Source: Echinometra lucunter
Lineage: Eukaryota > Echinodermata > Echinoidea > Camarodonta > Echinometridae
Direction: 5' to 3'
DNA length: 64,000 nucleotides
Assembly (NCBI GenBank): GCA_029962745.1
Contig: CM057162.1
Span: 13,514,026 to 13,578,025, forward strand
The notes under the pieces were generated by a model that was not told where the DNA came from, ran no database searches, and was given only the letters and a program-made list of their open reading frames with translations. A program made the position numbers and the translations under genes. How positions within the stretch are numbered: the first letter of the stretch is position 1; each line of letters opens with the position of its first letter. This document shows, one piece after another, positions 1 to 11,637 of the stretch.

Positions 1-619
1 AAGATTAATACTTGTAAATCAGTGTATATAGAAACTAAAAATGAACATTCACAATGAAAACTGCTCATTTTTTTTTCTTCAAACATAATGAAAAAATGGA
101 CAGTACATCTTTGAATGAGTTAGGCTAATATCTGCATGAATAAGGTATTTTTTTTTTGTTTTCATATTTGTTTCTGCCTGGCTACTCTTTAATCTTAACG
201 GACTATAAAGCAGTGGTACATGTATTTGAAGTATGTGAGTGCAATATTATCAAGCCAACAAATGACGTGTAACATGATGACCTGAAACAGTCAACAGCGC
301 ATATGCATTAATAATTCAAAATCATTTTTAGAAAGACCCAAGAAAGAGTTTGAGAGGTAAAGCTTCCTTAAACTGGTGGCTATTTTGCAGTGAATGATTA
401 AAGTAATAGTGTTTATTAATATTACCATTATCTTATTACTGTGATTTAAAACACAGGTAAAACCACCAGGGCAGGTTGTAACACCCCGTTACAATGTGCC
501 CCAGTGTATAAATGTGTATAATAAACATATTTTTTCAAAAAATAAAGCCATATGCCATCACACTTTAACATGAAAAATGTGTTTGAAACAACAACATTTC
601 ACATCATACCTGCAATTTC
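1..619. repeat. Partial dispersed repeat, otherwise AT-rich non-coding
   Basis: The first 55 or so bases nearly match 31,712-31,768, so the window opens inside a dispersed repeat. Around 461-515 there is a run with 'ggttgtaacacc' and 'gttacaatgtgcccc', wording similar to the 'agttgtaaca' stretch at 31,545-31,605, so the two regions are probably the same family. No gene is seen. The stretch ends at a scaffold gap. Confidence 0.5.
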
Positions 620-1119
620 NNNNNNNNNNNNNNNNNNNNNNNNNNNNNNNNNNNNNNNNNNNNNNNNNNNNNNNNNNNNNNNNNNNNNNNNNNNNNNNNN
701 NNNNNNNNNNNNNNNNNNNNNNNNNNNNNNNNNNNNNNNNNNNNNNNNNNNNNNNNNNNNNNNNNNNNNNNNNNNNNNNNNNNNNNNNNNNNNNNNNNNN
801 NNNNNNNNNNNNNNNNNNNNNNNNNNNNNNNNNNNNNNNNNNNNNNNNNNNNNNNNNNNNNNNNNNNNNNNNNNNNNNNNNNNNNNNNNNNNNNNNNNNN
901 NNNNNNNNNNNNNNNNNNNNNNNNNNNNNNNNNNNNNNNNNNNNNNNNNNNNNNNNNNNNNNNNNNNNNNNNNNNNNNNNNNNNNNNNNNNNNNNNNNNN
1001 NNNNNNNNNNNNNNNNNNNNNNNNNNNNNNNNNNNNNNNNNNNNNNNNNNNNNNNNNNNNNNNNNNNNNNNNNNNNNNNNNNNNNNNNNNNNNNNNNNNN
1101 NNNNNNNNNNNNNNNNNNN
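620..1119. other. Assembly gap (500 N)
   Basis: Exactly 500 N, the same length as the gaps at 11,138 and 52,281, so the length is a placeholder and the true size is unknown. Open frames reported across it are artefacts. The gap cuts the C-terminal end of the CACTA transposase remnant. Confidence 0.99.
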
Positions 1120-1751
1120 TGACCAAATCTTTAAACTACTACATGAAATGTTGAATTTACATTTGATTGCATTAGAGTCCTCTGGTGACAAAACATATTC
1201 CTTGAGTTGATCAATCTGAAAAAATCCAGGCTGAATGTAATTCCAAGACTTATGGTAATGTCTGCTCATACTCTCAATGAAAGCACCTGTTTCCTCATCT
1301 ACTTCTTTGTACTTCTCCTTCAAGATTGGAATAGCCTGTATAAGGTTTATAGTGCTTATTATTTGTTTATCTACACCTGTGTGCCATGTATTTGAGACAT
1401 GATATAACCATTAAGGTCCTCAAAGACAAAACAGTTATTGGCGAAAAGTGGCCCTATTTTCAACACAGTGTTCACCAGGTGAAGTACTTGATGCACGTTC
1501 ATTGTCATGTATCGTTCGGAGTAAAGTTCAGCAAATGAACCCACAAACTGTTTTATGCGTGCCACTGCCTGTAAAATATCTTCAGGCACGTTATTCTCTC
1601 TTTTGAGAGTAAAAACGTGGCTTTAACCAAACAACAAAAATGAGCAAAATAAGCTGCTGGAAGGATGTGTCGCAAAACAGGTATTCCCAAGTACAACAAA
1701 AAGTTTCTGAACTCTGATGCTTTCCAGAATGCTAAATCATCTAGTCCACGT

Positions 1752-2363
1752 GGAACATGGGTCACATTTATAGTTGGTTTAATGTGCGACAGAAGCTCAC
1801 TCACCTTTTGTCTCCTTGAATAAAATGAAAACTTTTCTTTTCTGTTTTCATTGGAAAACCAGCATTTCAGCAAAAGCTTTGTCACCCCTTCATACAATCC
1901 ATGCATACAATCGATGACAAAGCCATGGACAAAATCGAAGTGACTCAGAAACATCAACCACAATGGGCCTTTGATCCCATTTTCTACATAATCTTTCTCA
2001 CCATTCTTGATTTTGGCTACTGCTGTGTCAAATCACTTTTTATACTGTCTATAGTGCGTTCAGGAACACATGGGTCACGTTCGTAGGAAAGACGTGAATG
2101 TTGCCTCCTTTGGGTGTTCGAAATGTACCTCCACGCTGTAAACAGTGCCAACACCCATAATTTCCATTGAATTGCAAACTGTTGCAAACCAAACTTTTGG
2201 CTGGGAGGTCACATGTACAAGTCAATAAAACTGCTTGAGATGTAAACTTTTCGCCACTATAATCTTCAAAAGTAACGACATTCTCAAGTTGAACTAAATC
2301 ATTGTATAGAGGTTGGAGAAAACTCCACATCACAGGTTTATGTGACGAAAGCTACACTCCATA
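1752..2363 (-). repeat. Transposase block, copy 1 of a 612-bp direct duplication
   Basis: This block and 3332-3943 have the same length with an offset of 1,580 bp, and I find one difference (g at 2091, a at 3671). Copy 1 is continuous with the C-terminal part of the transposase; copy 2 is continuous with the N-terminal part. Between them lies 968 bp of unrelated sequence. It is either a very recent duplication or two haplotypes placed in tandem by the assembler. Confidence 0.9.
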
Positions 2364-3331
2364 TATACATAGTCTTTGTTATGGTAGAAGTGATAATTCT
2401 TCATCAAAATACACGGTGGAATTAACAATGAGATATCTAACTTATACATGTACATTTGATCACTTCGCTTGCCGAATTTGTTTGCTTTCCCAAATCCATC
2501 TTGTATCTGAATATTATACGAGCAAGCGTAGCGAGCTAGGAAAAATATATACTGTATATACTCTTTTTTTATGGTAGAAGTGATAATTCTTCATCAAAAT
2601 ACATGATGGGCCTAAAGATATCTAAATTATCTATTTGTTCATCTCACTTGCAGAAGGGCCTTGACTCTATATCCTTGTACAGGTAGATAAATAAATGTAA
2701 ATGTCTACTCTCTCTCTAAAAGAATAAAGAAATAAAAAGAATTATATAACAAATAATGATGTAACAAATGACAAAGACTCTGTGCAATCTAAAAGCTTGC
2801 GTAACCCTTTTTTTATGCTGAGAAGACTAAGACCATACATAGACGGAGACACTATTCTTTTATATCTTACATGTATTATACAATGATACATCCTAATGAC
2901 TATTGTAATCTTTAATGGATGAAACTTGTTATACAGTGCCTATCAAAATGATCCAATTACTTCAAAACAGAGCTCTGAGAATTTTTTGCAGGTTTTGCAG
3001 GTAAACTTGCTTAGGTTTTAAGCTGATTAGGCTTGACCGGCGGCGGTGTTCGAATCAAGCGGCGCCTATTAGTCTCGCTAGCGCCCCCAGTGTTCGAATC
3101 AAGTGGTGCCGTTTAGTCTTGCCTGGCGCCAGTGTTCGGGCGCCGATTAGTCTTGACCGGCTCCAATGTTCGTATCAAGCAGCGCGATTAGTCTCACTAG
3201 CGCCCCCAGTGTTTGAATTCAATCAAGTGGCGCCTCATAGCCTACAGATTTTTATCGAGAAATCATACATACATCTGCACAGCAGTAAAAGAATACACCC
3301 GACGGTGGCCTGTACTTATGGAGGAGGAGGA
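2364..3331. other. Non-transposase spacer between the duplicated blocks
   Basis: No gene. It holds a 190-bp direct repeat (a phrase starting 'atggtagaagtgataattct' occurs at 2381 and 2571), a 'gagcaagcgtagcgagc' motif near 2520 that recurs in variant form near 8217, and a short GC-rich array at 3022-3237. Confidence 0.6.
3022..3237. repeat. GC-rich imperfect tandem array, about five 31-50-bp units
   Basis: Units of the form 'attagtct(t/c)g(a)ccggcgcc..gtgttcgaatcaagcggcgcc' begin near 3022, 3067, 3113, 3144 and 3186. It is strikingly GC-rich against its AT-rich surroundings. Every unit carries 'gtgttcg' or 'gtgtttg'. No coding sense was found. Confidence 0.6.
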
Positions 3332-3943
3332 GGAACATGGGTCACATTTATAGTTGGTTTAATGTGCGACAGAAGCTCACTCACCTTTTGTCTCCTTGAA
3401 TAAAATGAAAACTTTTCTTTTCTGTTTTCATTGGAAAACCAGCATTTCAGCAAAAGCTTTGTCACCCCTTCATACAATCCATGCATACAATCGATGACAA
3501 AGCCATGGACAAAATCGAAGTGACTCAGAAACATCAACCACAATGGGCCTTTGATCCCATTTTCTACATAATCTTTCTCACCATTCTTGATTTTGGCTAC
3601 TGCTGTGTCAAATCACTTTTTATACTGTCTATAGTGCGTTCAGGAACACATGGGTCACGTTCGTAGGAAAGACATGAATGTTGCCTCCTTTGGGTGTTCG
3701 AAATGTACCTCCACGCTGTAAACAGTGCCAACACCCATAATTTCCATTGAATTGCAAACTGTTGCAAACCAAACTTTTGGCTGGGAGGTCACATGTACAA
3801 GTCAATAAAACTGCTTGAGATGTAAACTTTTCGCCACTATAATCTTCAAAAGTAACGACATTCTCAAGTTGAACTAAATCATTGTATAGAGGTTGGAGAA
3901 AACTCCACATCACAGGTTTATGTGACGAAAGCTACACTCCATA
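3332..3943 (-). repeat. Transposase block, copy 2 of the 612-bp duplication
   Basis: Second copy of 1752-2363. Its right edge runs straight into the N-terminal half of the transposase. Its left edge ends in a 'ggaggaggaggagg' run next to the inserted 968-bp spacer, so the original junction has been lost on this side. Confidence 0.9.
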
Positions 3944-4966
3944 AAAAAGTGTATTCTCGCGTGCTTTGCGGTCTGAAAGTGGCAGCTCATTAGTAAGAGG
4001 ATAAACAGGCCACATAGAAACCTTCGACCTCTTAAAAATTGACAAACCGTCCGTATTCATGGCAAATGAAATGTTATTGGGAGAATTCAATATGCCCTCT
4101 TGAAACAAGTTTCTATATAAGGAGCCATCGTAAACATCACATATATTATCGTCTTTATTTAACTTGTAGTGTTCAAATCTATGCATATGTATTTTGTCCG
4201 TGAAGAATTTCTTTTTGAATAGAACACTTAACTGTGAAATTAAACTATGCTGCACAAAGTAACAAACTACTCCTGATGATGTCAAATCCTTCATACAATG
4301 AGGATTAGAACAACTTTGTGATGCTTTGTCTACATGGGTATAACAGTGAGAGCAGAAATACTGGATAACAGGGAAGAATGTAAACTTTCCAAGATACTTC
4401 TTCAAAGTATGCAGTGACTTGATAAACATGTTGTTTTCTGGTAGGAGCAAGTTAATGAGTACAAGTAAGTGTTGCTTATTTTCTTCAGACAAACGGAATC
4501 GAATCATGAAGCAGCACAAAGGAGTTCAGTTACACCGAGATGTCTAGTTGAACCAGCATACAAAGGAGGATCTTCTTCATCACCATCACTGTTACCATTA
4601 CAAGTATATGTATGCTGACACTCATCTTCAATAACATGGGCAATCTCATCAGCAATGACAAGCAAAGGATCATCAATTGTATCATCTGCAAGATCTTCAC
4701 GCTGTTCCATCTATACAGAGGATTGCAGATCGTGCAGCAATTCATCCAGCAGTTCATCTTGTAATTTGTTAACAAGTGAGGAATAGTCTCTGCGTGGTGT
4801 GTTATGCAAGTCATTTTCAGGAGATGGACAAGCTTCACCGGTTTCTTCAGCATCTAATGATGATCCAATATCCATGCTGTTGTGCAAAGATGCTGCATCA
4901 GTGTCATTCTCCAAAGCTGCTGCATGATCAGTGTCACTGAAGGTACCCACTTGCCCTGAAGCGGCC

Positions 4967-5981
4967 TGTAAAAGGAGGATGAAAGAACATTGATTCAGTT
5001 AACAGTCTCCACCACTAAAACTGTACCATTTTAGGGGGGTTGTGATACATGGGTACTCAGATCAACTTGGAAAAAATTACAATTAAACATTACATGTACA
5101 TTGACATTGTATCATATTAGCATGATACAGTCAAATTTATAGCTCCCTAGGACTTTCAGTTCTGTCGTTAAAAATGATTGAAATCTTCAATGAAAACCAC
5201 TAATAAAACAATTGATACATTTCCTGCAAGTGTGAAAATACGCGCCAAGCTCATCCCAACGAATGAAAATCAGTTTTTGAAATCTCCAGTTGGATACAAA
5301 ATCAAAATAGAAAAAAAATTGTTGATATCTCGGCGCGTCACGCTACGATGAGCTTATTCTACATTGTAAAATAAATAGTGCCCTCATGCAGTTTGAAGAC
5401 CTTGTACCTTGAAGCGCCAAGAAGATCCCATCAAAAGGAAAGAACTAAAAGCCCTTAATAGCCAAAGTCAAGTGAAAAGAGGGTGGGATCTCACTGGCAC
5501 ACCGAGATAACCAAGGTCAAAGGTCAAATTTGTCAAATTCATAGCCATTTTGCGTCTCTGCAATTCGGTGCGCCCTTGCCAGAAAATGAATTTTGTTTAA
5601 CACTGAAACAATGCAAATATGGAAAGTGGCTGATGGGATCTAGTCAGTGGAATTGAATTCAGAACAAGAAAAGTCGTACATCATGCTGAAATTGGCATCA
5701 CGAAATGAAACACCTCCTTTGGGGGTCCATATTTTCAAAAGTACACCCCCTACAAACATGAAAATTTGTACTCTAGGGTATTTTTTGCTGTAGATTCTAA
5801 ATTTGGAACTTCCAAGATGATAGAATGGTTAGAAAAAAGAGAGATACAGAGGTCCAAAAAATGAGATTCTAGTGCATACTGGGGAGGGGGGGGGGGGGTC
5901 ACAACTCACAACCTAAAAAGGAAAAATATTTTATTGTCAAAATTTTTGAATCTGTAGCCACTATCAAGTAATAACTATATA
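4967..5981. other. No gene seen
   Basis: AT-rich sequence with no convincing open frame. It contains a G-run near 5881-5898 followed by 'tcacaactcacaacc'. The first bases (rc 'cctccttttacag') form the possible splice acceptor for the transposase remnant. Confidence 0.5.
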
Positions 5982-6120
5982 GGATGGGGGATTGGGTGTC
6001 CGGACACATAACAAAAATGGAGCCTTCTTTTTTGTCTTGGGATTAAACAAAAACTATGCATTGATTTGTGCTAATCATCATCAATATTTGTTCTGTATAA
6101 TATTGTCTAACAGTCTGTGC
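5982..6120 (+). repeat. Spaced direct repeat containing TGTCCGGACA, copy 1
   Basis: About 139 bp, nearly matching 7590-7735. Both begin 'ggatggggg', carry the 10-bp palindrome TGTCCGGACA, and end 'aatattgtctaacagt(c/t)tgtg'. The intervening 1.47 kb (6121-7589) shows no gene. Confidence 0.7.
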
Positions 6121-7589
6121 TCATACTCTTTAACACAACCATCTATGATCTTGCCATCCTGCACCCCCCCCCTCAAAAAAATAGTGTCAGACATTTGACA
6201 AATACTCAATGTTTAACTAATGAATTGACTTCAGCGTGGTGTCAAAGCTGCAACATGATCAAACTGATAAAAGAACTGCACATTGTCTACTTGTGTATCA
6301 TTCCAACTGAAATACATGTTTTAGTTTGACACCTATCTCTGCACCTTAAGTAAAGCCAATGTCATTTCGGCACCAACTTTTGTTTGTACTGTATAATCAG
6401 ACCTACAACTTAACAAGAAGTTTAAACTGACTGCGGTCCTTTAAAACTATGTGAGTTTCATCAGAACTGATGCCTGAATGTAGGCCTATGTTTTTTTGTT
6501 TTGTATGTACATAAAAATAATAGATGTCTAAATCATGCAGTAATGTAAACACGACAAAAAACTAACTCCCCCATAATTCAAAATAGCTTAACTTTTTAAT
6601 GAAGAAGTTTTGAGCAAAACAATTTGGGAGGAGTTTTTCCTAGACTTATTGACTAACTTTTGTTTGAAAATGAGATTGATCTGTCAAGTCATGCATGAGT
6701 GAGCAGACATTAAAGGCAAAAATGTCATTTTTCAAAATTGTGTACTTTACTAGAAGGAGCAAGATTGTTCTTATGAAAGATATAACTGGATACTTCTAGA
6801 AGACAGAAATTGATGCAAAAGGCTGGGAAATCTCTCAGAAAAGCAGAATTAATCTCTGTGCTTCAACGAGCTGTTTGCCATTTTTAAGAGGAAATTCTCA
6901 GTTCTCACCAAGATTATTAACCTGTTGTAGAGGACCTTATCAACCCTTGGATTTTTAAAACCAGCTGCTTGTCATCATCGACTTTGTCTTCATGGACATT
7001 TAGCCCAGTTCAGTGACTGCTGATCGCACTTCACATTTATCATCATTTTCATCATCAACATTGTGGACTACAACTCAATCCTAAATGCACTGTGCTGCGC
7101 CAGCCACTGCACAATGCGAACGCATGCACAACTTCCATTCATGACAAAAAAAATAAAAATTCTTGTAAAATACCTGGCTTACGACAAAGGCTCTAATTGT
7201 TTTGATTTATGAAATATCATCACTGAGATCATTCGTAATCATGATCATGGCGAACTAATTATTCTTGTATCATCAAACATAATAATTTCAATAAAATCGA
7301 TGGAACTATTTTGGAAACGAGTGATTGCTTTTATTTTCGAGCGGAGAGCACAATCCAAGTAATTATTTGCACCCCCTGATCTGACAAAAGGCTATATCAT
7401 TGTCAGCAAGAAGGTTTGCTGTTGGCGATGGAATACCAAGCAAATTTACAAAGAATGGTTTGCTAATGGTATTTTGCCTAGAAAAATTAGGGTAATTATT
7501 TCACGTAAAAATAACTATTGAGTGTGGATATACAATATTATTTCATTGATATGGACATAAAATCTGTAAGAATGGTATTTTGAGATGTA

Positions 7590-7735
7590 GGATGGGGGGG
7601 GGGGGGTTGGCTGTCCGGACACGTAACAAAAATGAAGCCTTCTTTTGTGCCTTTGGATTAAACAAAAACTATGCATTGATTTGTGCTAATTATCTTCAAT
7701 ATTTGTTCGCTATAATATTGTCTAACAGTTTGTGT
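7590..7735 (+). repeat. Spaced direct repeat containing TGTCCGGACA, copy 2
   Basis: Second copy of 5982-6120, with a longer G-run at its left end. Shortly downstream, 'ctgtccggata' and 'cctgtccggacatcc' add two more near-copies of the palindrome (7790-7825), not present beside copy 1. Confidence 0.7.
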
Positions 7736-9111
7736 TAAAACATTTAGAGATTTGCTTGTGAACTTTTTCAATTGGCTGTTTAAAATCGACTGTCCGGATA
7801 TACAACCTGTCCGGACATCCAACAACTGGGTATATACAAAATTTTGAATCGGTCCCACTCATTGCATTCTGTGGTCAGGTGGTGGACATTGCCACTCGTA
7901 ACGATCGGAGCCCAAGTCCAAAGACTTCAAACTATGAATTGGCCGTAATTTATGAACCAAATTAGCAGTAATTTGACAGCAAATTACTACTCGAGTACTT
8001 GAAAAAGCAACTAGAGTATTTTTATCTACTCGCCTCAAGTAGTAAAATCACTACTCGTGCCAGGCCTACCATGCTTACATAATACATACGCCTACATATT
8101 AACACACACCAACCCTTCAGTAAATTACATTGTGAGCATATGAAACATCGAATTATATATTTGATCATCTCTCGCCCAATTTTTTTGCTTAAAAAACCAT
8201 TAAGCAGTTATATAACGAGCAAGCGCAGCGAGCGAAGAAAAATATACCCTTTTTTCATTGTAGAAATGGTATTTCGTCACCGAAATAGAAATATCTAAAT
8301 AATTCAATTCGATCCCCTGTGTGCTGAATATCAATCCGTTTTTGTTACACTCGCTCACCTTCCGAAACCATTCTGTTTTTATAAGTGAGCGAAGTAGACG
8401 ACGCCCACTTCCCCCTTACACACAAGATAATGTATATAGATATATATACCATATATGTATGGAATCGTCAACAAAATACAATAGAATTTTTTGTAATTTT
8501 GTGAACCTCCTTGCATGCTACCCAAATATTATGATACTTTTGCCAACTAGCTTCTGAATAATGAATTGCTGTGCCCGAAATCATTTTGTGGTCTAGCTTT
8601 TACTAGCGGGAGTAGCGGGCTGGCGAACGAACAGAAGGGAATTTTTGGTTTTTGTCTACTGAAAGGGCCCTTTTTAAGTAAACTTCTTGGAGTGAAATCC
8701 AGATGTGATTATTACTAATATGCTATGAGTGGAACAACAGCCGCCTTTAACATCAGATTGAGACAAAAGATGCAAACTGATTCCTTTCATAAGAATAGTA
8801 ATTAGGCCCTAGCATTGGCATTGGTTAAATTACTTAAATGCTAGCGAGGTGAAGCGACGGAGCAGTTTCCCCGATGTACCATTTTCCTTTCCTTCTTTTC
8901 CCCTTCCTTTCTCTTCCTCCTCCTTTCTTTTCTCTTTTTTTTTTTTTGGCCTACTGTGCCCCCCTCCCGCTGTAGTTATGCCACTGTCCTCCAGCATAAT
9001 ATTGCACAATCTTGGAGTTTATATAAGAAGTACAGATCTATGGAAGATTGTCTTTTTTCCCCTGTTTGCTGGCTAGACGTAAATTTATATATTGGAACAA
9101 GTGATGGTGGC
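7736..9111. other. No gene; dispersed-repeat debris
   Basis: Holds a 'ctactcgagtacttg' region at 7988-8070 and a second copy of the 'gagcaagcgcagcgagcgaagaaaaatata' type sequence near 8216-8250 that also occurs near 2519. A pyrimidine-rich run lies at 8880-8955. Open frames are short and of low complexity. Confidence 0.5.
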
Positions 9112-10780
9112 CAATTAAGCAGGGTTGGCGGATTTAAAATCACGTTGATTTAAATCATGATTTAATCATGATATAAATCGCGATTTAAATCACCATGATT
9201 TTTTTAAAAAAATCATTGATTTAAATCACTTCCATTGAAACATGTACAAATCATTGACAAATTATTTGTTCAAGGCAGTTTCAATTTTCAAATCAACTGA
9301 AAAACTTTGAATTAACTTTATATCAATTGAAAAACTTGAAATTAACTTATATCAACAAAAAAAATTAACAAATCCTTTCTATCTACTTAAAACAAATTAA
9401 AATCAAGTCAATAAAATCGGCTGATTCCTTAAAAATTGAGATTTGTGTCGTCAACAATTACTCCATTTGTGTAAATGTCAAGTTTTTCTTCTGAAATTTT
9501 ACATTCTTTGTCAGTTATTAATAGTGAAACAAGTTTCTTATCTATTTGTTATCATTTATCACACAATCCAAGACTTTTCAGAGAGCAGTAGTGTATAAAA
9601 TATAATAAGTAAAAGTCAATGACAAAAGGTTTGTTGGCAGTTTTCCAGTTTTGATCCTTCACAGTTATACTTCTATCATGTGAAATTTTAAAAAAAATCA
9701 ACTAATTCAACAATTCCACATGCTTATTTCTTCTTGTTACATTATCATACAATTAACATAATTACATGTAGTACAGTCACAATTTGACTGTTGAAAAAAG
9801 CTTTCTCATATACCTTTTAAGTCACTAGCTCATTTTATGTTCAGTGCTATGGAAGTTTTGTATTTGCATGTAGCAATGGAAAGAGGATCTATAAAAACAA
9901 TTTGCAAAATTCAAAATAAACTTTTAAAACTACATTAATTCTTAAGATGTAGGTACTTTCATGTAAGTTACAATCAATTACAGTTGTAAGTTTTGGTCTG
10001 ATTTAAAATACAATACTTCTTTTTGTAATACATAAGCAGTTTGCTGGTTTTATCCTTTTAGTCAAACTTACAGTTGTATAGGGTCAAAAGTTTTTTTTTT
10101 TCCTACTTCATGTATCAAACGATTTTTAGAGAACATATGAAATAAGAATTTGTAGATTAATGTAAAAATCACAGCAGTAACATAATGTAGTGTAGTCACC
10201 CTTGACTAAGCTGTCTCTTATATTGGTCTCCAACAATCTCTATCTGTAGCAATGGATGAGCTTTAATACAAATTTGTAAACTGTCACAAAGCTGTTGAGT
10301 GCACATTTAGATACAATTTTTCATGAGGAGTGTCTGGAGATTTTTCCTCTGGGATTTTTTTAAATACTGAGTGGAAATTCACAGAAAGGAATATTCTCTA
10401 CTCACTGGGAATTCCTTATGGAAATTTCCTTCATAGCCCTACGTGTATGTATGATAGAATTAAGTTCATATAACATGAGTGCACAAATTGATTTTTATTT
10501 GCCCATTTTGACTAGATTTAATTACAAATCATTATGGTTAGAAAAATATTAGGATTGAAATGTGGTGATAACATTAAAATTGATGTCATTGTAGGGTGGA
10601 GGTCTTTTGGTATTTAAGCTTTTTTCGAATGAACTTTAAAAAAATTTTAAAAAAAATTAAAATCTGATTTAAATAAAAAAAATCTGATTTTAAAATAAAA
10701 AAAATCCGATTTAAATAAAAAAAAATCCGATTTTTTTTATTTTTGTAAAAAATAAAAAAATCGCCAACCCTGCAATTAAG
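9112..10780. mobile_element. Non-autonomous hAT element, complete with 8-bp target duplication
   Basis: The element is 9120-10,772 (1,653 bp) and starts CAGGGTTGGCG; its other end reads CGCCAACCCTG, giving an 11-bp inverted terminus. It is flanked by identical 8-bp copies of CAATTAAG (9112-9119 and 10,773-10,780). An 8-bp duplication plus a CAGGG terminus is the hAT signature. Subterminal sequence is rich in the palindrome GATTTAAATC on the left and in 'aaatccgattt' direct repeats on the right, which are likely transposase contact sites. No open frame of transposase size exists, so it depended on a transposase supplied elsewhere. The intact target duplication suggests moderate age. Confidence 0.92.
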
Positions 10781-10815
10781 TGTTGAGATACCTACTGTAA
10801 CTTAAGACAGTACTG

Positions 10816-11124
10816 TTGGCATTTGACCTGCAATGGTGCATAACGTGCCGAGTATGCGTATGCGCTGCACAAGAAGTGCGTGACGAAGTCGCAAAGATGA
10901 AAGCACCAGCTGCGAGCCTGCTAGATGTCGACCTAGTCACGAAGGAGTTTAAATTTTGGACAACTCACAGAGACAACTCAGTCACCCCGAGACCGCTCAC
11001 CCTCGGTTCAGCAAGGGCGAGTTGTCTCACATTTTGTAGGGTCAGGAAAAATGTTTCACCAAAACCAAAAGTCTCAAATTATGCTAAAATTATGCTAAAT
11101 TGTGTCAAATTATGCAAAGCATAA
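10816..11124 (+). CDS. Weak open frame, unrecognised
   Basis: 102 codons next to the hAT insertion and a scaffold gap. The middle part (AQEVRDEVAKMKAPAASLLD) has ordinary amino-acid composition; the end falls into 'aaattatgc' short repeats (11,075-11,120). I recognise no family and see no splice context. It may be a degraded exon or chance. Its relation to the exons at 12,257 onward cannot be tested because of the gap. Confidence 0.15.
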   Translation: MAFDLQWCITCRVCVCAAQEVRDEVAKMKAPAASLLDVDLVTKEFKFWTTHRDNSVTPRPLTLGSARASCLTFCRVRKNVSPKPKVSNYAKIMLNCVKLCKA

Positions 11125-11137
11125 TGCCAGATGCTGA

Positions 11138-11637
11138 NNNNNNNNNNNNNNNNNNNNNNNNNNNNNNNNNNNNNNNNNNNNNNNNNNNNNNNNNNNNNNN
11201 NNNNNNNNNNNNNNNNNNNNNNNNNNNNNNNNNNNNNNNNNNNNNNNNNNNNNNNNNNNNNNNNNNNNNNNNNNNNNNNNNNNNNNNNNNNNNNNNNNNN
11301 NNNNNNNNNNNNNNNNNNNNNNNNNNNNNNNNNNNNNNNNNNNNNNNNNNNNNNNNNNNNNNNNNNNNNNNNNNNNNNNNNNNNNNNNNNNNNNNNNNNN
11401 NNNNNNNNNNNNNNNNNNNNNNNNNNNNNNNNNNNNNNNNNNNNNNNNNNNNNNNNNNNNNNNNNNNNNNNNNNNNNNNNNNNNNNNNNNNNNNNNNNNN
11501 NNNNNNNNNNNNNNNNNNNNNNNNNNNNNNNNNNNNNNNNNNNNNNNNNNNNNNNNNNNNNNNNNNNNNNNNNNNNNNNNNNNNNNNNNNNNNNNNNNNN
11601 NNNNNNNNNNNNNNNNNNNNNNNNNNNNNNNNNNNNN
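11138..11637. other. Assembly gap (500 N)
   Basis: Exactly 500 N; placeholder length. It lies upstream of the three-exon gene at 12,257 and may hide earlier exons. The 11,638-12,256 interval after it has only simple sequence: a poly(G) run at 11,801-11,823, a T9 at 11,893 and a T22 near 12,020. Confidence 0.99.

Larger units (their letters stand above)
1120..4966 (-). pseudogene. CACTA/EnSpm (TNP2-like) transposase, broken
   Basis: A DNA-transposon transposase in pieces on the minus strand. Reading order is 4966 to 3932 (acidic N-terminus, then a cysteine-containing region with CSHCY and CSNPHC), 3913-3629, 3543-3316, then 1963-1553, 1589-1371 and 1323-1120. Family signs are NTDGLSIFKRSKVSMWPVYP, then KPVMWSFLQPL, the block with QFNGNYGCWHCLQRG, then FVIDCMHGLYEGV, and finally MTMNVHQVLHLVNTV followed by a GPLFANNCFVFEDLNGY segment, in the order usual for TNP2/Transposase_21 proteins. 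A plausible splice acceptor (ttttacag) precedes the first segment at 4967. Damage: a TAG where tryptophan is expected near 3929-3931, a TAG near 4711, and frame changes near 4505, 1580 and 1370. A 612-bp block is duplicated inside it. It cannot make transposase; the terminal repeats were not found. Confidence 0.85.

Noticed and set aside
552..1323. Open frames of 175-239 codons across the first gap
   Set aside because: They consist of N; only the piece 1120-1323 on the minus strand is real sequence, and it belongs to the transposase remnant. The same applies to frames over the gaps at 11,138 and 52,281.
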